Source: Nitrospira sp. (GTDB taxonomy: Bacteria > Nitrospirota > Nitrospiria > Nitrospirales > Nitrospiraceae). From it: DNA of 64,000 bases. Made by a program: the position numbers and the translations under genes. The stretch is from positions 1-64,000 of the forward strand of contig JARFXP010000008.1 of NCBI GenBank assembly GCA_029194675.1, given 5' to 3'. Numbering within the stretch: the first letter of the stretch is position 1; each line of letters begins with the position of its first letter. Positions 37,031-46,791 of the stretch are shown here, one piece after another. The notes beneath the pieces are model-generated. The model was not told where the DNA came from. It worked only from the letters and a program-made list of their open reading frames with translations, and searched no databases.

Positions 37031-38068
37031 ATGGCCGGACAAGTAGCTATACACCATCGAGAAGGCAGTTTTTCTGATCGATGGATAGCATATTGTGAAC
37101 TACAAGGCATCCAATACAAGGTCGTGAACTGCCTTGATTCAGACATTATGAAGCAGCTGAGTTCCTCAGGTGCCTTGCTGTGGCATTGGCAGCATGGAGA
37201 TCCACGGGAGCAGTTAATAGCGCGCAGTGTTATCACGGCTGCCGAGACGATGGGGGTCAAAGTCTTCCCAGGCACCTCTACCTGTTGGCATTTCGACGAT
37301 AAGATCGCCCAGAAATATCTGCTGGAAGCAATCGATGCCCCGTTGGTACCTACCTACGTGTTCTATAATCTCAAGGAAGCATTGAACTGGATTGATCGAG
37401 CTTCATTCCCGAAGGTATTCAAATTACGCAAGGGAGCTGGTTCCAGTAATGTCAAGCTGGTTCAAAGTGCCACCGAAGCGCGTGCCATAGCCGAGCGTGC
37501 CTTTTCTTCTGGGTTCTCGCCGATCCCTCACTACGGACAAGATGCATCAAAACGCTTTCGTGCGGCACGTCAGAGAGGTGAGTTACTGAATGTAGTTAGG
37601 CGCATTCCGCAGGTTCTGGCAAGGATTCGTGATAGCAGGAAGATGATCGGGCGCGAGAAGGGATATGTATACTTTCAAGAGTTTATTCCAGGCAATGCCT
37701 TTGATACACGTGTGACGGTCATCGGGAACCGAGCCTTTGGCTTTACCAGAAATGTTCGCCCCGGTGATTTTCGGGCGTCCGGGAGTGGGGATATTGTGTT
37801 TGACCCACGTAGGGTGCATGAAACTTGCCTGGAAATCGCTTTCCAGGTTACTCGCAAATTCAGATCGCAAAGTATGGCTTTCGATTTTGTATTAACCGAA
37901 TACAAGCTGCCCATGATCCTTGAAATCAGCTACGGCTATGATGCCAGAGCGGTCCATTCCTGCCCGGGCTTTTGGGATGACAACTTAATTTGGCACGAAG
38001 GTGCCATGTGGCCTGAGGATGCGATTCTCACCGATCTGCTTAAGGACGTTGACCAATCCAAGCACTAA
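37031..38068 (+). CDS. ATP-grasp ligase (RimK-like)
   Basis: About 345 residues from ATG 37031; ATG 36974 is in frame but adds a leader with no family match. ATP-grasp landmarks: KVFKLRKGAGSSNVKLV near 130-146 (ATP-binding lysine and glycine loop), YFQEFIPGNAFDTRVTVIGN near 215-234, and ILEISYGYD near 305 with Mg-binding Glu. These enzymes form amide bonds between a carboxylate and an amine using ATP. Beside glycan genes this could attach an amino acid to a uronic acid (inference only). Confidence 0.78.
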   Translation: MAGQVAIHHREGSFSDRWIAYCELQGIQYKVVNCLDSDIMKQLSSSGALLWHWQHGDPREQLIARSVITAAETMGVKVFPGTSTCWHFDDKIAQKYLLEAIDAPLVPTYVFYNLKEALNWIDRASFPKVFKLRKGAGSSNVKLVQSATEARAIAERAFSSGFSPIPHYGQDASKRFRAARQRGELLNVVRRIPQVLARIRDSRKMIGREKGYVYFQEFIPGNAFDTRVTVIGNRAFGFTRNVRPGDFRASGSGDIVFDPRRVHETCLEIAFQVTRKFRSQSMAFDFVLTEYKLPMILEISYGYDARAVHSCPGFWDDNLIWHEGAMWPEDAILTDLLKDVDQSKH

Positions 38069-38174
38069 CCTGGAAAATTCATGACTCGTACCATAAAAAA
38101 AGCGACCGAGGCTCCAGACTGTGCAATAGGAGCGGTGTCAAGACGCTTCTACGCACCACCCTGGAGGACCCTCG

Positions 38175-38762
38175 ATGGCGACAGAGTGTATCCCGCAAGT
38201 GACCTTCGACTTCTATGACAACCTGAAGCCGGTGGTGGCACGCTTTGACCAGGCCCAGGCCAGCACCGATGGCGGCCTCGTGTTGCTCAAGGCGCTGGAT
38301 GATCGCTTCCGGCTGACTGAGCAGTTGGCCGGCTGTCTGGCCGACCGTCGGGATCCGGACAAGATCCGCCATCCGATCCGCGACCTGCTGCGGCAATGGA
38401 TCTTCGGCTTGGCGTGTGGGTACGAAGACGGCGATGATGCGGCTCGCCTGGCGGACGATCCGTTGCACAAACTAGCGGTGGGCCGCGATCCGGTGACCGG
38501 CTCCGCCTTGGCCTCGCAGCCGACCCTGTCCCGCTTTGAGCACGTCGCATCGCCACGGGCGCTGTATCGGATGGGATGCATGCTGGCGGCCACCGGCATT
38601 GCATACTATCGGGAGCGCCTGAAGGGCCGTGCGCAGCGCATCACGATCGACCTGGACCCCACCGATGACTCGACGCATGGACAGCAAGAGTTCACCTTCT
38701 TCAATGGGCACTATGACACGTGGTGTTATCTGCCGTTGGTCGCCACGCTGACCTTCAACGAC
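38175..38762 (+). pseudogene. IS1380-family transposase, N-terminal half (element 1)
   Basis: 196 residues typical of IS1380: FDFYDNLKPVVARFDQAQAS, LADRRDPDKIRHPIRDLL, TGSALASQPTLSRFE, and the first catalytic Asp region ITIDLDPTDDSTHGQQEFTF. The match ends at VATLTFND, where IS21-type sequence starts at 38763. The missing C-terminal half is at 42270-42989 in the same direction. The probable left end (CCTGGAAAATTCATGACTCG) is near 38069, just after the ATP-grasp gene. Confidence 0.88.
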
Positions 38763-39068
38763 TGTCAAGGGTCATCCAAATTTCCCCAGTTATGGTCATC
38801 GAAAATTCCCCACCCCGTTAGGTTATCGTTGACGCTTCTTCGACCCGCACAAGTCCCGCTTTGAGCTTCTCCTTCAGCCGATAGGAATGGCCCCGGATAT
38901 TGATGGTGATGGCATGGTGCAGGACCCGATCCAGGATCACGGTCGCCACACCCGGTCGCCAAAGATCTCGCCCCAGGCCTCAAAACTCTGGTTACTGGTC
39001 AAAATCATCGGCCCCTTCTCATAGCGCCGCGAGATGAGTTGGAAAAACAAGTTCGCCCCGGTGCGATC
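38763..39068 (-). pseudogene. IS21-family end with IstB (helper ATPase) C-terminal fragment
   Basis: Minus strand reads VDRTGANLFFQLISRRYEKG and PMILTSNQSFEAWGEIFGD (sensor region of IstB), then after a frameshift near 38945 VATVILDRVLHHAITINIRG ... to a stop at 38818. Beyond the stop, two 18-base direct repeats (GTCATCCAAATTTCCCCA at 38771 and GTCATCGAAAATTCCCCA at 38795) are like the repeated terminal sites of IS21 elements. The element end appears to be at 38763 (TGTCAAGG), exactly where the IS1380 frame is cut. The remainder of IS21 is missing. Confidence 0.75.
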
Positions 39069-39089
39069 AACCCGGATTTCGCAATTGAG

Positions 39090-39283
39090 CCCGGATTCCG
39101 CAGTAGCGACCGAATCGAAAAAACCAGTTTTAGAAACACGTTGATAATCAATGTCTTGAATTGCCATTTCTGAACTGCGCCGCAGTTGAGCGTGGTGAAT
39201 GCTGTCTTGGTGGTAGTACAAGAATTCATTTGGATTGACCGCAACTTGTGAACGCACCTTGGATTTCAACTGCGGAATCCGGG
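39090..39283. repeat. MITE-like element, copy 2 (194 bp)
   Basis: Left end CCCGGATTCCGCAGTAG (39090), right end CAACTGCGGAATCCGGG (to 39283), inverted repeats of about 15 bases. Related in sequence, length and orientation to 7975-8167. A further similar end (CCCGGATTTCGCAATTG) lies just outside at 39071, and the same right end recurs at 40799-40815. Either the small element inserted at the end of an IS1380 copy or it is an internal deletion of one. Confidence 0.6.
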
Positions 39284-39294
39284 CTGAGATGAGA

Positions 39295-40741
39295 TCAAGG
39301 TGAGGCTCCGGGCCTCTGGTGCAACGGTCGGATGGTTGATACGGTGGTATCTGGGACGCGAGAGAGGGTGGAATCCGTGTCGGCGTCCTCGCTCAAGTCC
39401 CAATCCAACTGCGCCGCAATGGGCAGCCCCGCTGAAAGCGTCCGCAAGCGTTGAAGAAACTCCGCCCGCTCTTCCCTGGGCACCGCAAACCGGACCCGCA
39501 GCCGTCGCGCGTCCGCGATCAGATCAGCGCCGACCAAGAAGACCAGATCACGCACCGCCCGCAGCCGTCGTTCAAACCAGCACGCAGGCAGCACGGTCTC
39601 CCGAAAGCCCATCAGCAGGTTGTAGAGCACGCAGCCGGTCCGGAACGCGGCATCCGGGGCGTCGAACGACTGGAGACAGAACGTGTCCAGGCTCAGATCG
39701 TCCTTGAGTTCTTTGATCCGATTTCGCTGTCGGCCCGGCCCGCGTACATCCGGGTGACCAATTCCGCCGCATAGGGGACACTGGTGACGAAGAGGCGGTA
39801 GGTATAGCTGGGACACTCGATGAGCCGCCAGCCTCGGGCCTCGGGATGCTCGGCCAAGGTCTGGCGCAGACTGGCAAATCACCGCGACTGCCCCTGCCAG
39901 ACCGGCAACGCCGCCCTCAGGTCGGCGACCGCGATGCCGCGGGCGACGGCCGCCACTCGGCCTCGGGAATGCGTTGCACCATCAGCTTGCGCACGCCGCG
40001 GGTCAGCCGGGCCACGATGATGTACGGCAGGTCCCCCGCTTCCAAGGCCTTCAGGAACGCCGTCACACAGAAGCCCGCATCGGCCCGCACCAACCCGAGT
40101 CGGTGGCCTGGCGGCAACATCGTCAGGGCTTGCGCCAGAAACTCCCGCGCCCCGTTGGCCATGCCGGCATGCCCGGCTCGCAGCGTACCTCACAGAGTCG
40201 GCGGCGCTCGCTCAACCAGACCACCAACGGATGATGCGAGGGCCAGCGGGTTTCCCCGGATTGTGCCCCTTCAGGCTGCCGGCTTGGTCGCCATACCGAC
40301 AGAAGCCCGTCGAGTCCAGATCCAGCGTATGGCCCAGCAGAATCGGTCGCATGGCCGTGAGCGACATTCGCATCAAGCTCTCCGACACCTCGGTGGTCCG
40401 TCGATAGGTGAAGCCCGTGAAGACTCGCCGCAGCGTGTCGGGCGAGGGAAACCGGTCAGCCCCAGCAGGCGCGACAACAGCGGATCCCGGCGATTGCGGG
40501 TTAGATGCTCAAACCGTTCTGCCCCCAGGGCGAGCCCATACCACCAGGCCAGTAGCACGTCCACAGCCGGAATCTGATTGTTGGAGGTCTTCGTGAACGG
40601 CGTCAGCCCCGCGCGCAGCTCGATCAGCTCGAGGTACAGGCGCTGCAAGGTCGCGCCCGCCCAGACCGCGATGGGATGGTCCGTAAACGCGAAACGGATC
40701 TTGGGGTACAGCGGTGACGAGGGAGCTGGACGAGCGCGCAT
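39295..40741 (-). pseudogene. IS1380-family transposase with several frameshifts (element 2)
   Basis: Start ATG 40741 behind AGGAGG on the minus strand. First frame: YPKIRFAFTDHPIAVWAGAT, LTPFTKTSNNQIPAVDVLLA (to about 40430). The match then moves between frames: GHRLGLVRADAGFCVTAFLK and LEAGDLPYIIVARLTRG at about 40100-39990, and NRIKELKDDLSLDTFCLQSF near 39715. At least three frame changes, so inactive. It is of a different IS1380 subgroup from element 1. The right end (CAACTGCGGAATCCGGG) is at 40799-40815; the matching left end is at 39090 or 39071, giving about 1.73 kb. Confidence 0.82.
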
Positions 40742-40815
40742 ACCAAACCTCCTGTGTCTCCAAGAGAATTTGGCGGCTGATTCTACATCAAAACCGATCA
40801 ACTGCGGAATCCGGG

Positions 40816-41000
40816 ATGAAGCGAATGACAAGCAGCAAGCCCAGCCGATGCTGACGCAGGTGCTGGTGAATACCGAGCAGATCCCCCGGACCGTGACGAT
40901 GGACGCGGGCTCTTGCAGCGAAGTGAATGTCACGGCCCTCACGGCGCTGGGCTGTCAGCCGCTCATCCCACCGGATCGCCAACAGAGGGGGCTCCGGAAA
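40816..41000 (+). pseudogene. IS1182-like transposase fragment
   Basis: Plus-strand frame DEANDKQQAQPMLTQVLVNT, then VTMDAGSCSEVNVTALTALG and CQPLIPPDRQQR. This resembles the catalytic core segment of IS1182/IS5-type transposases (ANDKQQ...ML ... DAGYCSE), where DAG(Y)xSE carries a catalytic Asp. It is squeezed between the end of the IS1380 element 2 and the left end of the IS3 element, so both neighbours probably inserted into or against it. Confidence 0.6.
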
Positions 41001-41074
41001 TTCGGACAGTATGCTAAGTGGTAGCCTGGCTTCATCGAAGCTACCGAGAGGCGGCGATACAAAGGAGCGAGGCG

Positions 41075-41374
41075 ATGAAGGGAACGAGACGGAATCATGG
41101 GGCGACCTTCAAGGCCCAGGTGGCGTTGGCCGCCGTCAAGGGCGACAAGACGCTGGCGGAATTGGCCGAGCAATTCAGTGTCCATCCCACCCAGATCACC
41201 GAATGGAAGCAGCAATTGTTGGGGCGGGCAGCCGACGTCTTTGGCGGGGCGAAGGCGCCGTCGGAGGCGCCGAATCTCAAGACGCTGCACGCCAAGATCG
41301 GGCAACTGACCCTGGAGCATGATTTTTTAGAAGAGGCACTCACCAAGGCGGGCTTGCTGAGCGCAACGCAATGA
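41075..41374 (+). CDS. IS3 transposase OrfA
   Basis: 99 residues from ATG 41075 (MKGTRRNHGATFKAQVALAA), with ribosome site AAAGGAGCGAGG. Helix-turn-helix LAELAEQFSVHPTQITEWKQ near 26-45 for binding the element ends, then a leucine-zipper-like coil (LKTLHAKIGQLTLEHDFLEE). Its stop overlaps the orfB ATG (ATGA at 41371), with a TTTTTTAG run at 41323-41330 that could support the -1 frameshift used by IS3 elements to make OrfAB. Confidence 0.9.
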   Translation: MKGTRRNHGATFKAQVALAAVKGDKTLAELAEQFSVHPTQITEWKQQLLGRAADVFGGAKAPSEAPNLKTLHAKIGQLTLEHDFLEEALTKAGLLSATQ

Positions 41375-42198
41375 TCAACCGCACCCACGCGTTACCAGTG
41401 GCGCAACAATGTCAGCTGCTGAAGGTCGCCCGCTCCACCGCGTACTATCAGCCGGCGCCGGTGTCGGCGGCGCTGGCCCTGATGCGCCGGATTGACGAAT
41501 TGCATCTGCAGTATCCGTTCGCCGGAGCCCGGATGCTCCGGGATGTCCTCTGGCGCGAGGGCCATGGAGTGGGACGGCGTCATGTGGTGACGCTGATGAG
41601 GCGGATGGGGATCATGGCGATCTATCGCATGCCTCGCACCAGCCAACGGCATCCCGCTCACCGGATCTACCCGTATCTGCTGCGCCAGCTGACGATCACG
41701 CGTCCGCACCACGTGTGGGCGTCCGATATTACGTACATTCCGATGCGCCGAGGCTTCGTGTATTTGTGCGCGATCCTCGACTGGGCCAGTCGCCGGGTGT
41801 TCGCGTGGCGGCTGTCCAACACGTTGACCACGGATTTCTGTCTGGAGGCGGTCCGGGAGGCGCTCGCTCACTATGGCACGCCGGAGATTTTCAACACCGA
41901 TCAAGGGGGCCAGTTCACGAGCCAAGAGTTCACGGGGCTCCTGAAAGACCATGGCATTCAGATCAGCATGGACGGGACTGGGCGTTGGCGGGTCAATGTG
42001 TTCGTCGAACGGCTGTGGCGGAGCCCCAAATACGAAGAGGTCTATCTGCACGCTTACGAGACCGTGGGGGCCGCGCGCGAAGGCGTGGCGCGCTATCTGA
42101 TGTTCTATAACCAGCAGCGACCCCATCGGGCGCTTGACGGCCAGACGCCCGATCAGGTGTACTGCACCAACCTGACGACACGGCTTACCGCCGCATAG
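41371..42198 (+). CDS. IS3 transposase OrfB (integrase core)
   Basis: 275 residues. rve-type integrase with DDE residues visible: ASDITYIPM (first Asp, near 116), [10 protein letters not shown] (second Asp, near 176) and [10 protein letters not shown] (Glu, near 211). The N-terminal HTH_21 part ([17 protein letters not shown]) and C-terminal [15 protein letters not shown] are complete. Translation starts at ATG 41371 overlapping orfA, so it may also be made as a fusion by frameshift. Appears functional. Confidence 0.92.
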   Translation: MINRTHALPVAQQCQLLKVARSTAYYQPAPVSAALALMRRIDELHLQYPFAGARMLRDVLWREGHGVGRRHVVTLMRRMGIMAIYRMPRTSQRHPAHRIYPYLLRQLTITRPHHVWASDITYIPMRRGFVYLCAILDWASRRVFAWRLSNTLTTDFCLEAVREALAHYGTPEIFNTDQGGQFTSQEFTGLLKDHGIQISMDGTGRWRVNVFVERLWRSPKYEEVYLHAYETVGAAREGVARYLMFYNQQRPHRALDGQTPDQVYCTNLTTRLTAA

Positions 42199-42269
42199 TC
42201 AGCAACCCGCGAGGCGCGACTTAAGAAAGACCAAATTCTGTCCAACTAGTCGGAGCCACTTCAAACTCC

Positions 42270-42989
42270 ATGGCCAGGCAGTGCCGATGGCTTCCCCGCC
42301 TGCGGCGCGCGTTCCCCAAGGCCGCGCTGCGTGTCCGCGTAGACGGCGGGTTCGCCGGGAACGACTGGCTGGACTTCCTGGAAGCGGAGCGGGTTGAGTA
42401 TGTCGTCGGGCTGGCCAGCAATGCGCGGCTGGAACGGCGGGCGGGCAAGCTGTTGGCCGAAGCCTGGGCCATGTCGAAGGCCAGTGGTCGGACCGAACAC
42501 CACTATGGGGAGACCCAGTATGCCGCTGCGTCGTGGTCCCAGCCCCGGCGGGTAATCATGAAGGCCGAAGTCGTCCGGCTGCCGGGACGGGCTCCCAAAT
42601 GCAACCCGCGGTTCGTGGTGACGAATCTGGCGGTGCCCCCGACGAGGGGGGACGCGACCTACTGTCAGCGGGGTGACATGGAGAATCGGCTCAAGGAGTT
42701 GCATGACGGTCTGACGCTGGGGCGGACGAGCTGCTCACGGTTTTGGGCGAACCAGTTCCGGGTGCTGCTCACCACGGCGGCGTATGTCCTGCTGCAGGAG
42801 TTGCGGCGGCGCGCCGCCGGCACGGGCTTTGCCCAGGCCCAAGTGATGACCCTCCGAGACCGGTTGCTCAAGCTGGCCGTCTGGGTGGAAGGATCGGTTC
42901 GTCGGCTCGTCCTGCACCTGCCTCGCACAGCGCCGTGGCGCCGCACCTGGCGACGACTGGCCTTGGCCGTGGGTGCGTCGCCTGGGTAA
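42270..42989 (+). pseudogene. IS1380-family transposase, C-terminal half (element 1)
   Basis: Reads LPRLRRAFPKAALRVRVDGG then FAGNDWLDFLEAERVEYVVG, YCQRGDMENRLKELHDGLTL, and FWANQFRVLLTTAAYVLLQE: the second Asp (RVDGGFA), and the Glu-containing GDMEN(R)LKE segment of IS1380. Same subgroup and strand as 38175-38762; about 30-40 residues between them are missing. So this is the other half of one gene split by about 3.5 kb of later insertions. A weak match to the left end, GTCACGAATAAAGGAGG, near 43196-43212 may be the right end. Confidence 0.85.
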
Positions 42990-43214
42990 CCGAGCGCCGG
43001 GGCTTGGATGAACACGGTCTCCACCTGCTTGCGCAGGAGCGGTGTTTCTGGATCAGGCCGGATACAACTGGTCTGAGGGGGTGCAACCAGACGGAGAGTC
43101 TGGGCTGCCCTCACTTCACACGTCATGAGACCTCCACGCACTCGGAATCGGCGCCGATGGCGCTCAGAAGTAGGCGATTGGGTGACTGTGGCCATCAGTC
43201 ACGAATAAAGGAGG

Positions 43215-43412
43215 CTAAGGATCGGCAGTCATCCGCTTCATGTCCGAGACCTCCGAGTCTCCCTGTAGCTTTCCAGTTGTAACGGTGATCGCGCTGATAC
43301 CGGAGTGCCGCCGGATTTCACTGATCCGGCGGCCAGCATCGGCCTCTTTCAGAAGTGACACGATTTGGTTCTCGATCAACGTCGCAGGTGAAAAACGCCT
43401 GCAAACCTGCAT
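43215..43412 (-). pseudogene. IS3-family OrfA fragment
   Basis: Minus-strand frame RRFSPATLIENQIVSLLKEA then DAGRRISEIRRHSGISAITV, which matches the helix-turn-helix start of IS407-type IS3 OrfA (rFseeQIv.iLkEaeaG ... HGIS). Continues GDSEVSDMKRMTADP, as in the family. Only about 65 codons remain; frames around it are degraded. It sits between the IS1380 right end and the beta-helix gene. Confidence 0.6.
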
Positions 43413-43464
43413 CCCTCCTGATGTTAGAGAGCAAGTCATGACGATATCCGGACACTGCCGACCT

Positions 43465-44709
43465 TCAGAATGCTGTGGCTGACATTGGCGCAATAAGCAT
43501 TTGGGCGGTGGATCCACCCGTATAGTATTCATAGGCGCCTATATCGTAGGCACCTCCTTGGGGCCGAGCAACGGCGTTGTAAGCTACTTTGGCACTAGAG
43601 CTCAAGCCCTTGTTAACGACTTTACTTCCAGAGGTCAGAGCAAAGTTGGGAGACGACACCAGTGTGCTGGGAGCATTGACAAACCCCGGATTGGTTGTAG
43701 TCACAATGTTGCCCGATTGCGTGTAATTAACCCCTTGAGTGGCGCCAGCGCTGAGAAAGACCGTCGAACCTGCTCCAGTCGCGCAGGCATAATTATTTCG
43801 AATCAAAATGCCTTTGCTCTTCATCGATATGAAAGTAACCCCGTTCGTATAGGAAGCTGACCGTCTCACGCCATTCTCGTAGAAAACATTATTCTCAACC
43901 TTCAGATTCTGTAGAGTTGAACCCCACGCAACCATGCCGCTCCCGTGGGCTTGGTACGCCATGGTGTTGTTGGCGATGACCCAATTATACGACAGGGCGT
44001 ACGCCGAGCCCGGATGTTTCGTAGAGTTATAACTGACCGTCCCATTTGCTTGAATGCCATAGCCCAGGTTGTCGTAAATAAGGTTATTCGTGATCGTGAT
44101 TGCCGTGCCGTTCAGATAGATGCCATGATCCAAGCTGCACACGGATGGTGTCGTGGCACAGGTCGCAAAGCGTCCATTGTGGTTGATCCTGTTCCGATCG
44201 ATCAGAATCACGGTGCCATTGCCGTAAATCCCTTGCATAAGGCTGTGGTGAATCCAATTCCGCCGTATTGTGATATTATGGCCATTCTCGACTTTAATAC
44301 CATCATACGCATTCCGGATCTCAAACCCTTCAATCGTGATCCAGCCGATCGCCTTCTGATACCCAGCGTAGTTCTTGAAATTGACCTTTTTCGTCGTCGC
44401 GTGGTCGACAAAATCAATGACGGGAAACTGGCCCGAAGCATTGAGGAGCTTGATCGGAGCCGACGAGGTTCCCGATCGTCCGAATTGGATCCCCCCCTCT
44501 CTGTATGTTCCACCTCGGACATAGGTGGTATCTCCGGCGACCATCTTGCTGGCCGCATGGGCTATGGTTCGCCACGGTTGTGAGCTGGTGCCCGAGTTGC
44601 TGTCGTTTCCGCTCGTGGCGACGTAGTACGTTGCCGCAGAGACCGACAAGGTCGGTGAGAGAATGCTGGCAAGAATACAGCTGCCGATTACTGACTTGAT
44701 TCGGATCAT
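43465..44709 (-). CDS. Secreted right-handed beta-helix protein
   Basis: 414 residues from ATG 44709 behind AAAGGAGAC; an in-frame ATG further upstream (44775) lacks support. Signal peptide (SVIGSCILASILSPTLSVSA) and then ATYYVATSGNDSNSGTSSQP, the DUF1565-like start of parallel beta-helix proteins. Many coils rich in Asn and Gly follow (ENGHNITIRRNWIHHS, GNGTVILIDRNRINHNG, LNGTAITITNNLIYDN). Such proteins are polysaccharide lyases, epimerases or hydrolases of exported polymers; no catalytic set is evident. A near-perfect sigma-54 promoter lies 124 bases upstream. A close paralogue starts at 63463 on the other strand. Confidence 0.85.
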   Translation of the reverse strand: MIRIKSVIGSCILASILSPTLSVSAATYYVATSGNDSNSGTSSQPWRTIAHAASKMVAGDTTYVRGGTYREGGIQFGRSGTSSAPIKLLNASGQFPVIDFVDHATTKKVNFKNYAGYQKAIGWITIEGFEIRNAYDGIKVENGHNITIRRNWIHHSLMQGIYGNGTVILIDRNRINHNGRFATCATTPSVCSLDHGIYLNGTAITITNNLIYDNLGYGIQANGTVSYNSTKHPGSAYALSYNWVIANNTMAYQAHGSGMVAWGSTLQNLKVENNVFYENGVRRSASYTNGVTFISMKSKGILIRNNYACATGAGSTVFLSAGATQGVNYTQSGNIVTTTNPGFVNAPSTLVSSPNFALTSGSKVVNKGLSSSAKVAYNAVARPQGGAYDIGAYEYYTGGSTAQMLIAPMSATAF

Positions 44710-44832
44710 TCTAGTGTCTCCTTTATCTTGTATCTTGCGAAAATGAATAGGTGGTGCGCCGTTACCGCTTTCCACAATGCCCGCTACGGAATCCAGGAGC
44801 TGCTTGAATCCAAATTACCTTGCGGTTTCACA

Positions 44833-44848
44833 AGCAACGATCGTGCCA
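44833..44848 (-). promoter_or_regulatory. Near-perfect sigma-54 (-24/-12) promoter for the beta-helix gene
   Basis: The minus strand reads TGGCACGATCGTTGCT, which matches the sigma-54 consensus TGGCACGNNNNTTGCW at every fixed base with correct 12-base GG-to-GC spacing. It is oriented towards the beta-helix gene, 124 bases upstream of its ATG. Control by an enhancer-binding regulator would follow; that regulator gene is not in the window. Confidence 0.75.
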
Positions 44849-45294
44849 AAGCGGATATTCATGAAATGGCAGAAACAAAAGAGAAAATGCATGAAATTTT
44901 GATCATGCTGGTATTAAACTATTTGGAGACTGTAGGTGTGTAGGTTGAAAGAAACATCGGCTGGTTTCCGTTGGTGATGGTTGCCAGACTGTTTCTACTT
45001 GGCAGAGAAGCCCAACAGGGTGCCGTGCACATCGAAGTGCAGTTGGGGTTGAGGGCACCGAAGCGCGAGCCTATTACCTGATGCGAGTGATTTCCCAGAA
45101 TTATTCAGAATCCAACTGACGGTCGGAAACCTCATTGAGTCCGTCTCTTTAATCGGAGACTTATCTAGAGTCTTGCAATAGGGAACGGATGCGAATGACA
45201 ATCGCAAATATCAACTCCGTGAAGATGTGCATCACTGTATTGGCATGCATGGAGCGGGGTCCTGCTCGCGGCCACCCATCGTTCGCATCCTCCA
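44849..45294. other. Intergenic region between divergent beta-helix and hydrolase genes
   Basis: About 450 bases without a supported gene. A possible weak -24/-12-like site TGGCATGCATGGAGC starts at 45241 facing the hydrolase gene, with the GG and GC correctly spaced but a poor -12 box. Nothing else is recognised. Confidence 0.3.
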
Positions 45295-46419
45295 GTGGTA
45301 TTGGGCTGGTATAGCTGGTATTATACCTATCTGCTTGGCTTGCTGGTTGGTGTCGCCGCGACACTCTCACTGGTCAAATCGTCCTGGTACTTGAAGCTTT
45401 GCCAGGCGAAAACAGGGATCCTCGTAAGCGGTGTGTCATTGCTCGTATCGATCGGTGTGGTCGAACTGGCGCTTCGTCTGGTTGATCCGCTCGGGATCTC
45501 CTACTACGAGCTGGCAGGGAATTACGTGCGCGACAAGCTGGCCGATGACCAGCTCATCTTCCGCCACAAACCGTCCTGGGAGGCCCGCTACGGCGACGTG
45601 CGCGTGACCTATAACGAACGAGGATTACGCGATCGACCGATTTTGCCGAAAGCCGCCGGGGAATATCGGATTCTTGCGCTTGGAGACTCGGTGACCTTTG
45701 GATGGGGGGTGGACCAGGACAAGACGTTCACTGCCCGGCTCGAATCATTACTGCAAGGTCGTCTCCACCGGCCGGTGAGGGTGATCAACAGTGGGGTGGG
45801 GGGGTACAACACGGTGCAAGAGGTGACCTATTTCAAGCAGGAAGGGATCAATCTGCAGCCGGATTTGGTGATGTTGACCTATGTGCAGAATGACATCGAA
45901 GTGAACAAAGGGCCTTTCGATCCATGGACTCAAAGTTCTCTGTGGGGAAAGCCTTTTCCCGACATGTTAGAAACTATGGTGAGGAAGCTGTGGCTCTTTC
46001 GATTAGCTCATCATACCTATCGCTATGCCATACCTAAACAGGTAAAAGAGGAGCCTTCTGCTCCCTCGCAAAATGGGATGGGATGGCGTGCGTCCATGTC
46101 GGCGTTAGGCGAACTAATTGAGATGTGTGAAGAACGGAGGATCCCACTCATCCTATTCTTCGAACGGTTGGATCCACGCGACAATAACTTATTGCTGGAA
46201 GATGTGGTTCGGCATGCCAAAGGAGTTCCGGTCAAGGACATGGCACCATGGTTTGCGGGGCTGCGCATAGCTTCACATGTGAATTCGAAGGTCGATGGCC
46301 ACCCTAATGGGGAAGGCCATCGTGTGATGGCGGAACACATGGCCGAGGACATTGTGGGCTACCTCGTCCAGTTAACAGATCGTGCAAGTCGGACCGAGAG
46401 CAGACGTATGACACGATAA
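45295..46419 (+). CDS. Membrane-anchored SGNH/GDSL hydrolase
   Basis: 374 residues from GTG 45295. Two N-terminal hydrophobic segments (YTYLLGLLVGVAATLSLV and ILVSGVSLLVSIGVVEL) anchor a periplasmic or extracytoplasmic SGNH domain: LALGDSVTFGWG near 126-137 (nucleophile Ser), SGVGGYNT near 164 (Gly), TYVQND near 200 (Asn), and VDGHPNGEGH near 339-348 (Asp and His). Such enzymes are esterases or acetyltransferase partners that add or remove acetyl groups on polysaccharides. The gene starts the carbamoyltransferase module. Start codon and ribosome site are weak. Confidence 0.85.
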   Translation: MVLGWYSWYYTYLLGLLVGVAATLSLVKSSWYLKLCQAKTGILVSGVSLLVSIGVVELALRLVDPLGISYYELAGNYVRDKLADDQLIFRHKPSWEARYGDVRVTYNERGLRDRPILPKAAGEYRILALGDSVTFGWGVDQDKTFTARLESLLQGRLHRPVRVINSGVGGYNTVQEVTYFKQEGINLQPDLVMLTYVQNDIEVNKGPFDPWTQSSLWGKPFPDMLETMVRKLWLFRLAHHTYRYAIPKQVKEEPSAPSQNGMGWRASMSALGELIEMCEERRIPLILFFERLDPRDNNLLLEDVVRHAKGVPVKDMAPWFAGLRIASHVNSKVDGHPNGEGHRVMAEHMAEDIVGYLVQLTDRASRTESRRMTR

Positions 46420-46711
46420 GCCGACATGCACCTTTTCGGAAACATTTGACCTCTCTGATGCTCATAGCTACGCCGTCAGATACCAATCCTCTCAAAAATT
46501 GATCATTGGAGGGGAGATCGTCCAATCGCATTGGACGAGGGCATAAGGGATATCCTTGAAGATCGATATTAGAAGATAAAAGGTAAACCCCACCCATCGT
46601 GGGATTGAAAAACTGCTCGCGGAATTGTTTCATCAATCAAAGAGTATCTTGGTTTCGGAATCGGGAGATCATCAGACGCCGGATATAGTCCTGATCGCAA
46701 GCGGATCGCGA

Positions 46712-46727
46712 TGGCAGAGTCGTTGCC
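46712..46727 (+). promoter_or_regulatory. Candidate sigma-54 promoter for the DUF5989-carbamoyltransferase module
   Basis: TGGCAGAGTCGTTGCC has correct GG/GC spacing and matches the -24/-12 consensus except for C to G at the end of TGGCAC and the variable bases. It lies 65 bases before the DUF5989 ATG in an intergenic region (46420-46791) that contains nothing else recognisable. Confidence 0.5.
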
Positions 46728-46791
46728 GCACTCAAGTGCTTGCTCTAGATGAAGCTACTTCCAACTATTTTTCAGGCTAAGGAGGAATGTC

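Larger units (their letters stand above)
41001..42248 (+). mobile_element. IS3-family insertion sequence, apparently complete
   Basis: Holds overlapping orfA and orfB (below). Ends are related inverted sequences: TTCGGACAGTATGCTAAG from 41001, and on the other strand TTGGACAGAATTTGGTC ending at about 42248. Of the elements in this nest it is the only one with undamaged reading frames, so it is probably the latest arrival. It lies inside the interrupted IS1380 element 1. Confidence 0.75.

Noticed and set aside
41392-42126. 244-aa minus-strand frame
   Set aside because: Shadow of the IS3 orfB, favoured by high GC.
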